Source: Phenylobacterium parvum
Lineage (GTDB): Bacteria > Pseudomonadota > Alphaproteobacteria > Caulobacterales > Caulobacteraceae
Direction of reading: 5' to 3'
NCBI RefSeq assembly: GCF_003150835.1
Contig: NZ_CP029479.1
Span: 1,550,001 to 1,614,000 of the forward strand
DNA length: 64,000 bases
Made by a program: the position numbers and the translations under genes. This document shows positions 53,953 to 62,050 of this stretch, one piece after another; within the stretch, counting starts at the first letter, position 1, and each line of letters opens with the position of its first letter. Below the pieces are notes generated by a model. The model ran no database searches, had not been told where the DNA came from, and saw nothing but the letters and a program-made list of their open reading frames with translations.

Positions 53953-55616
53953 CCCTTGGAAACCTGGTCGCGGAAACCGTTGACGATCGGATAGCGGCGG
54001 TCACGCCCAAAGGCCTTCGGCCCGATCTTGACGCCGGGGGCCGCCTGCCGCCGCTTGTACTCCGAGCCGTAGAGGAGCCGCTGGACCCGCTCGACCATCT
54101 CGCGCGGGAAACCCCGGTCGACGATCTCGTCCAGGGAGGCCTCTTCCTCGACCAGGCCGTGCAGGATGGCGTCGAGGTCGGCATATTCCGGGAGGCTGTC
54201 CTGGTCCTTCTGGTCCGGACGCAACTCCGCGGAAGGCGGCTTGGTCAGGATCCGGTCGGGGATGGGGTCGGCGGCGACGCCAAAGGGGTCGTGGGCGTTG
54301 CGCCAGCGGCAGACCTCATAGACCTCGGTCTTGTAGAGGTCCTTGAGCACGTTGTAGCCGCCGCACATGTCGCCGTAGAGGGTCGCGTAGCCGACCGCGA
54401 TCTCGCTCTTGTTGCCGGTGGTCAGGAGCATGGACCCCAGCTTGTTGGACAGGGCCATGAGTGACAGGCCGCGGATACGGGCCTGGATGTTCTCTTCGGT
54501 CAGGTCCGGCGGACGGTTCTCGAACAGGGGGGTCAGCATGCCGGCGAAGGCGTCGACCGCAGGGGAGATGGGGATCTCGTCGAGCCTGACGCCCAGGCGG
54601 CGGGCGCAGTCCTCGGCGTCCTCCAGGCTCTCCCGGCTGGTGTAGCGCGACGGCAGCATGAAGCAGCGAACCCGGTCGGGGCCCAGGGCGTCGGCGGCGA
54701 CCACGGCTGTGATGGCGGAGTCCACGCCGCCGGACAGGCCCAGCAGCACCCCGGGAAACCCGGACTTGTTCACGTAGTCCCGCAGGCCGACGACCATGGC
54801 GTGGTAGACCTCGCCCGGCCCGTCCATCCAGCCCGCCAGGGGTGCGCCCGTCGCCGTCCAGCCCTCCGGACCCTCGGACCAGCGCATCACGCCGACAGCC
54901 TCCTCGAACATGGGCAGGCGCATGACCTCGCGTCCCCGCGCGTCGAGGGCGAAGGAAGCGCCGTCGAAGACCAGTTCGTCCTGGCCGCCCACCTCGTTCA
55001 GGTAGATCAGGGGCAGGCCCGTCTCGGCCACCCGGGCTCGGGCGACACCGGTCCGTTCCCGATCCGCCGTGCGGCGATAGGGCGAGCCATTCGGGGCGAC
55101 CAGGATCTCGGCGCCCTGGGCGGCCAGGGCCGCACAGACACCCGACGACCAGATATCCTCGCAGATGGGCACGCCCAGGCGAACGCCCTTCCAGGTGAAG
55201 ACAGACGGCCCCTCACCCGGCTCGAACACCCGCTTCTCGTCGAAGACACCGTAATTGGGCAGGTCGGACTTGAAGGCCACGCCCTGGACCCGGCCCCCGG
55301 CGAGGAAGGCCAGCCCGTTACGGGGACGGCGGCCTGGGCCTTCGGCGGGCCAGATCACGCCCACCAGTGCGGCGAAGGTGTCATCGGTCTCCAGGGCGAG
55401 GCGCTCCACAGCCGCCTGGCCGGCGCGCCAGAAGGCGGGCTTGAGCGCCAGGTCTTCAGGCGGGTAGCCATTGATGAAGAGTTCCGGGAAGACCGCCAGG
55501 TCGGCGCCGGCGGCGCGGGCCTCGGCCAGCCGGAGGCGGGCCTGCGCCTCATTGGCGGCGATGGCCCCGACGGTGGGATTGGCCTGGACGGCGGCGATGA
55601 CGATGGACCGGGTCAT
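53949..55616 (-). CDS. nadE: Glutamine-dependent NAD+ synthetase
   Basis: The 555-residue protein fuses a nitrilase-like glutaminase domain (triad Glu45 in VFPELFING, Lys116 in FKSDLPNYG, Cys152 in VPICEDIW) to an NAD synthase with the PP-loop LSGGVDSAITAVVAADALG and YTSRESLEDAEDCARRLG. It turns nicotinate adenine dinucleotide into NAD with ammonia from glutamine. Length fits the two-domain type. Starts at ATG 55616; the lipoprotein follows with overlap. Confidence 0.96.
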   Translation of the reverse strand: MTRSIVIAAVQANPTVGAIAANEAQARLRLAEARAAGADLAVFPELFINGYPPEDLALKPAFWRAGQAAVERLALETDDTFAALVGVIWPAEGPGRRPRNGLAFLAGGRVQGVAFKSDLPNYGVFDEKRVFEPGEGPSVFTWKGVRLGVPICEDIWSSGVCAALAAQGAEILVAPNGSPYRRTADRERTGVARARVAETGLPLIYLNEVGGQDELVFDGASFALDARGREVMRLPMFEEAVGVMRWSEGPEGWTATGAPLAGWMDGPGEVYHAMVVGLRDYVNKSGFPGVLLGLSGGVDSAITAVVAADALGPDRVRCFMLPSRYTSRESLEDAEDCARRLGVRLDEIPISPAVDAFAGMLTPLFENRPPDLTEENIQARIRGLSLMALSNKLGSMLLTTGNKSEIAVGYATLYGDMCGGYNVLKDLYKTEVYEVCRWRNAHDPFGVAADPIPDRILTKPPSAELRPDQKDQDSLPEYADLDAILHGLVEEEASLDEIVDRGFPREMVERVQRLLYGSEYKRRQAAPGVKIGPKAFGRDRRYPIVNGFRDQVSKG

Positions 55617-55670
55617 GTCCTGACCTTTAGCCCCGACCGTCGCGGCCCGCCAGTCGCCCGACCCTCGGAT

Positions 55671-56483
55671 TCAGCGTCCCGGGCCCGCAACGGTGAAGGA
55701 CGGCAGGGCCCGGACCATGTCGCTCATGTTGGCCTCGGACACGGTGATCAGGCCATCTCCCGGGCGGTCGAGGTCAAGGATGATCAGGAAGGCCAGGGTC
55801 ACGAGCATGAACATGACAAAGCTGACCCGCTTCCGGTGGGCGTGAGCGCCGGCGGCGACGTAACCCAGGATGCCCGCCACCCCCACGGCGAATCCCATGA
55901 GGGCGACCAGGACCGCCTGCGGGATCCGCGCGGCCAGGGCGGCCTTCCGCTGGCCCTCCACCTCGATCAACCGGGTGACGCTCTGGACCAGGAAGTTGGC
56001 GAGGGCGGGGGTGTCGGACATCCGGGCCGCTTCGGCAGTCCTTTGCCAGAGCGGCGCCTGGAGGGCTTCGGAATGCTCCTGGGCGGCGAGCTGGGCGGGG
56101 CCGGTGAGCTCTCCGCTGACCTGCCGGACCTGGGCATAGGAGACAATGACGTTGCTCAGGTCGGTCCTGTAGGGCTCCTTCAGCAGTTGGGCGCGCATGT
56201 AGGCCACGCCAATCGCGTTGGCCTCCTCCACCACCAGGGTCCGGCGCAGCTCATGCCGCGCAAGGGCGAGGGAGAAGGTGAAGGCGATCAGCAGCGACAG
56301 GAGGCCGACCACGCTGGTGGCGATCAGGCCTTCCCCCGCCTGGGACAGGCCCTCCCCGGCCGCCCGTGAGCGGCGCCGTCGGATGCGCTCGGCAAGGGAC
56401 CGGACCACCACCATCAGGATGAAGAGGCTCAGGCCGACGATCCAGAGCTGCTGGTCGGTCAGGAAACGGGCCAGGGCTTGCAT
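55671..56483 (-). CDS. DUF4239-like membrane protein
   Basis: From ATG 56483 (GGAG 9-12 bases upstream) the protein has 270 residues. Two helices lie near the N-terminus (about 13-29 and 53-75) and two near the C-terminus (ARIPQAVLVALMGFAVGVAG, SFVMFMLVTLAFLIILDLDR). The central region is helical with polar residues. The pattern resembles the DUF4239 (bestrophin-like) family of unknown function. An eight-residue longer start exists but lacks the ribosome site. Confidence 0.7.
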   Translation of the reverse strand: MQALARFLTDQQLWIVGLSLFILMVVVRSLAERIRRRRSRAAGEGLSQAGEGLIATSVVGLLSLLIAFTFSLALARHELRRTLVVEEANAIGVAYMRAQLLKEPYRTDLSNVIVSYAQVRQVSGELTGPAQLAAQEHSEALQAPLWQRTAEAARMSDTPALANFLVQSVTRLIEVEGQRKAALAARIPQAVLVALMGFAVGVAGILGYVAAGAHAHRKRVSFVMFMLVTLAFLIILDLDRPGDGLITVSEANMSDMVRALPSFTVAGPGR

Positions 56484-56562
56484 CGACACGCTCCTTCTCC
56501 ACCCCACCTGGGCGGACGTCTGACAATCTCAGGGCGCTATGGAGCCGGTCAAGCGCCGTGGT

Positions 56563-57744
56563 TCACGCCCGCCGGGGCTGGGCTGCGAACCAGGGGACAA
56601 GCCGCTCGACGCCTTCCCGGACCAGGTCCGTCGAGACTGCAAAGCTGATGCGGATGAACCGGCGTCCCTCCACGGGGTCGAAGTCCACGCCCGGGGCGAT
56701 GGCCACGCCGGTGTCGCGCAGCAGGCGCTCGCAGAAGGCGAGGCTGTCGTCCGTCAGGTGGCCCACGTCGGCATAGATATAGAAGGCGCCGTCCGGCGGC
56801 GCGATGGTCGCCAGGCCCAGCCGCGGCAGGGCCTCGAGGATCAGGGCCCGGTTGCGCAGGTAGACGGCGAGGTTCGCCTCAAGCTCCTCGCGGCAGTCCA
56901 TCGCGACAAGGCCAGCGTGCTGGCTGAGGGACGGCGGGGTCAGGAAGAGGTTGCTGACTAGGGCGCGGGCCCGGTCGGCATGGGCGGCGGGCGCGGCGAG
57001 CCAGCCGAGTCGCCAGGCCACCATGCTGAAGTACTTGGAAAAGCTGTTCACGACGAAGGCTTGGTCGGTGAACTCCAGCACCGATCGGGCGCGCTCGCCG
57101 TATGACAGGCCGTGATAGATCTCGTCCGAGATCAGGCCTAGGCCTCGGTCGTCACAGACCCGGACGATGGCCTCCAGTTCGGCGGGGGGCAGGATCGACC
57201 CGGTGGGATTGGCGGGACTGGCGATGATGGCCCCAGCCAGGGGGCCCTCGATCCGCTCCAGGGCCGCGGCGGTGAGCTGGTAGTCGACATCCGGTCCACA
57301 GGGAATTTCGACGGGCTCGAGATGAAGGGCCCGCAGGGTGTTCCGGTAGGCGACATAGCCCGGGCGGGCCAGGGCGACCCTGTCGCCGGCGGCGAACCGG
57401 GCGGACAGGGCCAGCACCAGGGCCGGAGACGCCCCGCAGGTGAGGAGGATGCGCCCCGGCGGCAGGTCTACGCCGTAGGTCTCCTGATAGTGGCGCGACA
57501 GCCGGGCCCTGAGTTCCTGGCTCTCCCAGTAGCTGCCCGGGTCGGTGTCGAGGGCCCGGTGGGCGGCGGCGAGGGCGGCGGCGGGCGCCCCCGTCGACGG
57601 CTGGCCGAACTCCATGTGAATGATCTTGGCGCCCTCGGACTCCAGCCGGCGGGCGAGGACGCTGAGGCCGATGGCGTAGAAGGGATCGATACTCGGGAGC
57701 GCCGACGGCTCAGTCGTCACGATGGACCCGCTCGCGCCTTTCAT
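56563..57744 (-). CDS. PLP-dependent class I/II aminotransferase
   Basis: The 393-residue enzyme has the aspartate-aminotransferase fold: Asn179 (ASPANPTGS), Asp207 and Tyr210 (SDEIYHGLSY), Lys237 (NSFSKYFSMVAWRLGW) and a C-terminal Arg (RFIRISFAVS). Family relatives include aspartate/tyrosine and other transaminases; substrate cannot be assigned. It starts at ATG 57744, overlapping the dksA stop by 35 bases; a GTG at 57720 would reduce the overlap to 11. Confidence 0.9.
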   Translation of the reverse strand: MKGASGSIVTTEPSALPSIDPFYAIGLSVLARRLESEGAKIIHMEFGQPSTGAPAAALAAAHRALDTDPGSYWESQELRARLSRHYQETYGVDLPPGRILLTCGASPALVLALSARFAAGDRVALARPGYVAYRNTLRALHLEPVEIPCGPDVDYQLTAAALERIEGPLAGAIIASPANPTGSILPPAELEAIVRVCDDRGLGLISDEIYHGLSYGERARSVLEFTDQAFVVNSFSKYFSMVAWRLGWLAAPAAHADRARALVSNLFLTPPSLSQHAGLVAMDCREELEANLAVYLRNRALILEALPRLGLATIAPPDGAFYIYADVGHLTDDSLAFCERLLRDTGVAIAPGVDFDPVEGRRFIRISFAVSTDLVREGVERLVPWFAAQPRRA

Positions 57745-58138
57745 GCCGCTCCTGGGCCTCGAGGCTCAGGGTGGCGATAGGACGCGCGTCCAGCCGGGCG
57801 AGGCCGATGGGCTCGCCCGTCTCCTCGCAATAACCGTAGGAGCCATCCTCGATCCTGCGGAGGGCCTCGTCGATCTTCGAGATCAGCTTCCTCTGGCGGT
57901 CGCGGGTGCGCAGTTCCAGGGCCCTGTCGGTCTCGGAGGTCGCGCGATCAGCGAGGTCAGGATGGTTTTCCGTCTCCGCCTGGAGATGGGCGACCGTTTC
58001 GCGGGATTCCCGGAGGATCTCGTCCTTCCAGGCCTGCAGCTTGCGTCGAAAGTACTCGAGTTGCCGTTCGTTCATAAACGGCTCATCGTCCCTGGGACGA
58101 TACTCCGGCTCACTCGCCAAGACGTCGGCCTTGGACAT
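57710..58138 (-). CDS. dksA: RNA polymerase-binding transcription factor DksA, single-cysteine form
   Basis: From ATG 58138 (GAGGTG 5-10 bases upstream) the protein has 142 residues. The coiled coil is kept, with tip acids Asp61 and Asp64 (HPDLADRA) corresponding to Asp71/Asp74 of E. coli. The zinc-finger region keeps only Cys104 (GYCEETGEPIGLARLDARPI), so the four-Cys zinc site of E. coli DksA is lost. It should bind the RNA polymerase channel and, with ppGpp from Rel, change promoter choice. fliX lies 89 bases upstream on the same strand. Confidence 0.94.
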   Translation of the reverse strand: MSKADVLASEPEYRPRDDEPFMNERQLEYFRRKLQAWKDEILRESRETVAHLQAETENHPDLADRATSETDRALELRTRDRQRKLISKIDEALRRIEDGSYGYCEETGEPIGLARLDARPIATLSLEAQERHERRERVHRDD

Positions 58139-58227
58139 TGACACCTCACCCCCCGGGGCCCGAAGGCCTGAATCTGCGCGGCTTATAGCAAACCCGATTG
58201 GCCGCGCAACGTCCAACAAACGCAGGG

Positions 58228-58659
58228 TCAGGAGGCGAAGCCCCGCATCTCCATCTTGGCCATTTCCACGGCCGCCCGGGTCTCGATCTCGTCGAGTACG
58301 GCTTCCAGCCGGGGATCGCCGGTAGACGACCTCTGCTCGGCGATGGCGGAGGCCAGGGCCCGGACCTGGTCGGGGCGCATGATCCCGTCGATCAGGGCGA
58401 TCCGAAGGTCGTCGAGGACGTCCAGCAGGCGGGTTGCGCGACGCACGGACCGCCGCCGTCCCTCAAGGGGTCCGCCCACATCCTGGAGGGCCAGGAGGGC
58501 CTCGACGCCCATGAGGCCGCTGGTCCCGGCGGCGGGCGACGAAGGCGCCGCGGGGCCGGATGCGCCAGCCGCGGGGACGGAGAAGCCGCCGCCGGCCGCG
58601 CCGGTCCTGCGCCCGGAGGCGGGACCCGAGGAGACTCCATTGGGGCCGGTGACCTTCAT
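58228..58659 (-). CDS. fliX: Flagellar assembly regulator FliX
   Basis: The 143-residue protein begins MKVTGPNGVSSG, followed by a Gly/Ala/Pro-rich linker and a helical domain with VEALLALQDVGGPLEGRRRSVRRA and LIDGIMRPDQVRAL. This matches Caulobacter FliX, which binds FlbD and couples completion of early flagellar assembly to sigma-54-dependent transcription of later genes. It is divergent from flgI across a 195-base control region, the expected arrangement. Confidence 0.93.
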   Translation of the reverse strand: MKVTGPNGVSSGPASGRRTGAAGGGFSVPAAGASGPAAPSSPAAGTSGLMGVEALLALQDVGGPLEGRRRSVRRATRLLDVLDDLRIALIDGIMRPDQVRALASAIAEQRSSTGDPRLEAVLDEIETRAAVEMAKMEMRGFAS

Positions 58660-58684
58660 GCCCCCTAACTAGCACCTCCCGGCC

Positions 58685-58699
58685 TTGAGGTATGGTTAA
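58685..58699 (-). promoter_or_regulatory. CtrA-like box upstream of fliX
   Basis: TTGA at 58685-58688, seven bases, then TTAA at 58696-58699: a TTAA-N7-TTAA site with one mismatch (7 of 8). It lies 26-40 bases upstream of the fliX start, where a -35 element would be. CtrA drives class II flagellar genes including fliX in Caulobacter. Binding here is inferred. Confidence 0.6.
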
Positions 58700-58700
58700 T

Positions 58701-58723
58701 GCCGGGCAATTTCTGCACCCGGC
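58701..58723. promoter_or_regulatory. FlbD-like enhancer dyad (ftr-like)
   Basis: GCCGGG (58701-58706) and CCCGGC (58718-58723) flank CAATTTCTGCA. The CCGGGCAA half resembles GC-flanked CGGCAA half-sites of ftr elements bound by FlbD. It lies about 90 bases upstream of the sigma-54 promoter for flgI, a usual enhancer distance, and next to the CtrA-like box. Confidence 0.45.
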
Positions 58724-58800
58724 GCCGATGGAGCCGGACCAGGCGGAGGCCAACGGGCCGGGGCACGCTGACTCTTAAGGGCTTTTTCCACCAGCCGGTC

Positions 58801-58816
58801 TGGCATGGGCCTCGCA
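58801..58816 (+). promoter_or_regulatory. Sigma-54 (RpoN) promoter for flgI
   Basis: TGGCATGGGCCTCGCA matches TGGCACG-N4-TTGCA with two changes. The invariant GG (58802-58803) and GC (58814-58815) have exact -24/-12 spacing. Transcription would start near 58827, about 28 bases before the flgI ATG. Sigma-54 control is known for this class of Caulobacter flagellar genes. Confidence 0.7.
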
Positions 58817-58854
58817 AGGGCGAGTGCGGGTTTCATTGCCTTGAAGGCGTTCTC

Positions 58855-59970
58855 ATGTTCCGACGCAGCCGCGCATTCTGTCTCGCCCTCGCCGGCGCCC
58901 TCGTCCTGGCTTCGGCCGCGGGGCAGGCCGAGGCCCGATCGCGCATCAAGGATATCGTCGAGTTCGAGGGCGTCCGCGACAACATGCTGGTGGGCTACGG
59001 CCTGGTGGTGGGCCTCAATGGCACCGGGGATTCCCTCCGTAACGCCCCCTTCACCCGGCAGAGCCTGGAGGCCATGCTGGAGCGTCTTGGGGTCAACATC
59101 CGCGAGACCAACCTCAACACCAAGAACGTCGCCGCCGTGATGGTCACGGCGCGCCTCCCGCCCTTCACTACCGCCGGCGCGCCGATCGACGCCACGGTCT
59201 CGGCCATGGGCGACGCCAAGAGCCTGCTGGGCGGCACCCTGCTGGTCACGCCCCTGATGGGCGCCAATGGAGAGGCCTACGCCGTCGCCCAGGGCACGGT
59301 GCAGACCGGGGCGGTCTCGGCTGGCGGCGCCTCGGGCAGCTCGATCACCAAGGGCGTCCCGACCGCTGGGCGGATCGCCGGCGGGGCCATTGTCGAGCGC
59401 GAGCTGGGCTTCCAGCTGGCCTCCATGCCGCAGATGCGCATGACCCTGCGCAATCCCGACTTCACGACCGCGCGTCGCGTCGCCGAAGCCGTCAATGGCG
59501 TCTATCCGGGCTCGGCGGTCGTCGAGAACCCCACCATCGTCACCCTGCGGCCGCCGGTTGGCGTGAACATGGTCGCCATGATCTCTCGCATCGAGAACCT
59601 GGCCGTCGACACGGACGAACCCGCCAAGGTGGTGATCGACGAAGTCGCCGGGGTCATCGTGATGGGCGAGAACGTCCGGATCTCCACCGTCGCCATCGCC
59701 CAGGGCAACCTGACCATCCGGGTGCAGGAGACGCCCGCCGTCAGCCAGCCCAACGCCTTCTCCCAGGGCCAGACCACCGTCACGCCCATGTCGAGCGTGG
59801 ACGTCGAGGAGGAAAAGGGCCGCCAGCTGGTCACCCTCAGGAACGGGGCCTCGCTTTCGAGCCTGGTGGCCGGCCTCAACACCCTGGGAGTCACGCCGCG
59901 GGACATGATCTCCATCCTGCAGGCCATCAAGGCGGCGGGCGCCCTCCAGGCCGACATCGAGGTGATGTGA
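58855..59970 (+). CDS. flgI: Flagellar P-ring protein FlgI
   Basis: From ATG 58855 the protein has 371 residues, the typical FlgI length, with a signal peptide (cut near GQAEA|RS). Signatures include RIKDIVEFEGVRDNMLVGYG, GLVVGLNGTGDSL, NTKNVAAVMVTARLPPF, GGTLLVTPLMGANGE, NPTIVTLRPPVGVNMV, and the late GASLSSLVAGLNTLGV. FlgI builds the P-ring around the rod in the periplasm. A frame that extends upstream to 58699 crosses the sigma-54 promoter and is rejected. Confidence 0.97.
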   Translation: MFRRSRAFCLALAGALVLASAAGQAEARSRIKDIVEFEGVRDNMLVGYGLVVGLNGTGDSLRNAPFTRQSLEAMLERLGVNIRETNLNTKNVAAVMVTARLPPFTTAGAPIDATVSAMGDAKSLLGGTLLVTPLMGANGEAYAVAQGTVQTGAVSAGGASGSSITKGVPTAGRIAGGAIVERELGFQLASMPQMRMTLRNPDFTTARRVAEAVNGVYPGSAVVENPTIVTLRPPVGVNMVAMISRIENLAVDTDEPAKVVIDEVAGVIVMGENVRISTVAIAQGNLTIRVQETPAVSQPNAFSQGQTTVTPMSSVDVEEEKGRQLVTLRNGASLSSLVAGLNTLGVTPRDMISILQAIKAAGALQADIEVM

Positions 59971-60269
59971 TGACATCCACCGTCACTCCCGGCTTCGCCC
60001 CCTCCCCCCTGACCACGCCCTCGGACGAGGTCCAGCGCCGGCGGATCGCCCAGGCGGCCCAGGACTTCGAGACCTCGTTCCTGTCGGTCATGATCGGCCA
60101 GATGTTCACCGGCCTGCAGGCCGACGGACCCTTCACCGGCGGGGCCGGTGAAGGCGCCTTCCGGTCCTTCCTGAGCGACGCCATGGCGCGCCAGATCACT
60201 CGCTCCGGCGGCGTCGGCCTCACCGGCCCCGTCCAGGCGGAAATGCTCAAGCTTCAGGGGCTCAGCTAG
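59970..60269 (+). CDS. flgJ: Rod-binding protein, single-domain FlgJ (CheL-like)
   Basis: The 99-residue protein is the N-terminal rod-binding domain of FlgJ alone: QAAQDFETSFLSVMIGQMF, GGAGEGAFRSFLSDAMARQI. The muramidase domain found in gammaproteobacterial FlgJ is missing, as usual in alphaproteobacteria (called CheL in Caulobacter annotations). It helps rod assembly. The ATG overlaps the flgI stop by one base (TGATG). Confidence 0.88.
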   Translation: MTSTVTPGFAPSPLTTPSDEVQRRRIAQAAQDFETSFLSVMIGQMFTGLQADGPFTGGAGEGAFRSFLSDAMARQITRSGGVGLTGPVQAEMLKLQGLS

Positions 60270-60279
60270 GAGAATGACC

Positions 60280-60723
60280 ATGGCCTTGTCCGCAGACACC
60301 GCCGGCGAACGCGTCGAGCAGTTGATCGCCCTGACCGAGCGCCTCACCGAGCTCATCGCCGCCGAGGCCCAGGCGTTTGAAACCCACCGCCCCCAGGACG
60401 CCGCCGCCCTGGTGGAGGAGACCTCCCGCCTCGCCAACCTCTACCGGCATGAGTCGGCGCGGGTCCGGGCCAATCCCGACCTGATCGCACCCGCCGACCT
60501 CGAGGGCCGGACCCGGCTCATGCGCGCCACCGAGGCCTTTGACGCCGTCCTGGCCCGCCAGGGACGCGCCCTGGAAGCGGCGCGGACCGTGACGGAGGGC
60601 CTGGTCCAGGCCATCGCCAACGAAGTCGCCGCCCAGCGCACCCGGGCGGTGGGCTACGGCCCTGGCGCACAGGCCCACGCACTGAGCCTGGCCACCTCCA
60701 TCACCCTGAACCAGAGGGCCTGA
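60280..60723 (+). CDS. flbY: FlbY-like flagellar protein (FlgN-type helical protein)
   Basis: From ATG 60280 (AGGAG 7 bases before) the protein has 147 residues, almost all helix: VEQLIALTERLTELIAAEAQ, NLYRHESARVRANPDL, EAARTVTEGLVQAIANEV. It resembles FlbY of Caulobacter and FlgN-type export chaperones. Position as third gene after flgI and flgJ supports a flagellar role. Another ATG two codons earlier (60274) is too near the ribosome site. Confidence 0.75.
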   Translation: MALSADTAGERVEQLIALTERLTELIAAEAQAFETHRPQDAAALVEETSRLANLYRHESARVRANPDLIAPADLEGRTRLMRATEAFDAVLARQGRALEAARTVTEGLVQAIANEVAAQRTRAVGYGPGAQAHALSLATSITLNQRA

Positions 60724-60730
60724 CGACGGC

Positions 60731-60754
60731 GCGCAGGCCCCGCGGGGCTTGCGC
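60731..60754 (+). terminator. Hairpin terminator of the flgI-flgJ-flbY operon
   Basis: GCGCAGGCCCC (60731-60741) pairs with GGGGCTTGCGC (60744-60754): 11 bp with one G-T pair, 8 bases after the flbY stop. No strong T-run follows. Its position is right for ending the operon. Confidence 0.5.
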
Positions 60755-60802
60755 CCCACGCGCGCGAGGAGGCAGGGTGACGGCTCATCCGGAGTCTTCC
60801 CC

Positions 60803-62050
60803 GTGCCCCACCGCCTCCCCCTTCTTTCCAAGGCCGTCCTGACGGCGTCGCTTATCGTTGCCCTGCCAGTCATCGCCCAGGCCGCCTCGCTGAATCCGAG
60901 GAAGGCGCACGAGGCTGCGGTCGTCCTGGACACCCACTTCGACACGCCCGCAAACCTGTCCCGTCCGGGCTGGAGCATCCTCGACCGGCATGACGTCAAG
61001 CTGGATGACAGCCAGGTCGACCTGCCCCGGATGATTGAAGGCGGGGTCGACGGCGGTTTCTTTGTCGTCTTCACTCCGCAGGGCCCCCGCGGGACAGCCG
61101 GCAACGCAGGGGCCCGCGACCACGCCCTCTACCGGGCGATGGAGATCCGGGAGATGGTCTCGCGTCACAACCGTGAGTTCGAACTGGCCCTGGCGGCGGA
61201 CGACGCGGAGAAGATCCTGGCCCGCAAGAAGCGCTTTGTTTTCATGAGCATGGAGAACGGCTCCCCCGTCGCAGGCGACCTGTCGCTCATGAAGACCTTC
61301 CACGACCTGGGCGTGCGGATGATCGGCCCCGTCCACTTCCGCAACAGCGACCTCGCCGACTCCGCCACAGACACTGCGGAGTGGGGCGGCCTGTCCCCTG
61401 CCGGGCGCACCTTCGTGGCCGAGGCCAACCGGCTGGGCATGGTCATCGACGCCAGCCACGCCAGCGACCTCGCCCTCGACCAGATGATCGCCCTTTCGGA
61501 GGCGCCGATCATCCTGTCCCACTCGGGCTGCAAGGATGTCTACAACCACCCTCGCAACGTCGACGACACCCGGCTCAAGGCCCTCGCGGCCAAGGGCGGG
61601 GTCATCCAGATCAACGCCTTCTCCGCCTACATGGTCCCGACCCCGAGGATCCCGGAGCGGGAGGCGGCGCTGGCTGAACTGGCGAAGTCCCTCGGCGTCT
61701 CTGGCCGCGAGATGACGCCGGCCCAGAGGCGGGCCTTCGTCGAGGGCCGCAAGCCGATCGACGCCCGCTGGCCCCTCCCTCGGGCCAACATGGATGACTT
61801 CATGAAGCACATGCTGCACGCCCTGGCCGTGGCGGGGCCCGACCATGTGGGCGTCTCGGGAGACTTCGATGGCGGCGGCGGCATCGAGGGCCTGGAGGAC
61901 GTGACCGGCTACCCCGAGATCACCCGTCGCCTGATCGCCGCCGGCTATGGCCAGGCCGACATCAACAAGATCTGGGGCGGCAACGCCCTGCGGGTCCTGA
62001 AGGAGGCCGAGGCCGTCCGGGACCGCCTGAAGACCGGAAAGGCTGACTGA
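60803..62050 (+). CDS. Secreted M19 membrane dipeptidase-family protein
   Basis: From GTG 60803 (CCGGAG 8-13 bases upstream) the protein has 415 residues with a signal peptide ending VIAQA. The metal pair of renal-dipeptidase relatives is DTHFDTP (His-x-Asp), with SMENGSPVAG (Glu), SHSGCKDVYNHPRNVDD and GVSGDFDGGGG. It may cleave dipeptides or beta-lactam-like substrates in the envelope. Longer TTG starts upstream lack support. The crotonase ATG overlaps its TGA by one base. Confidence 0.88.
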   Translation: MPHRLPLLSKAVLTASLIVALPVIAQAASLNPRKAHEAAVVLDTHFDTPANLSRPGWSILDRHDVKLDDSQVDLPRMIEGGVDGGFFVVFTPQGPRGTAGNAGARDHALYRAMEIREMVSRHNREFELALAADDAEKILARKKRFVFMSMENGSPVAGDLSLMKTFHDLGVRMIGPVHFRNSDLADSATDTAEWGGLSPAGRTFVAEANRLGMVIDASHASDLALDQMIALSEAPIILSHSGCKDVYNHPRNVDDTRLKALAAKGGVIQINAFSAYMVPTPRIPEREAALAELAKSLGVSGREMTPAQRRAFVEGRKPIDARWPLPRANMDDFMKHMLHALAVAGPDHVGVSGDFDGGGGIEGLEDVTGYPEITRRLIAAGYGQADINKIWGGNALRVLKEAEAVRDRLKTGKAD

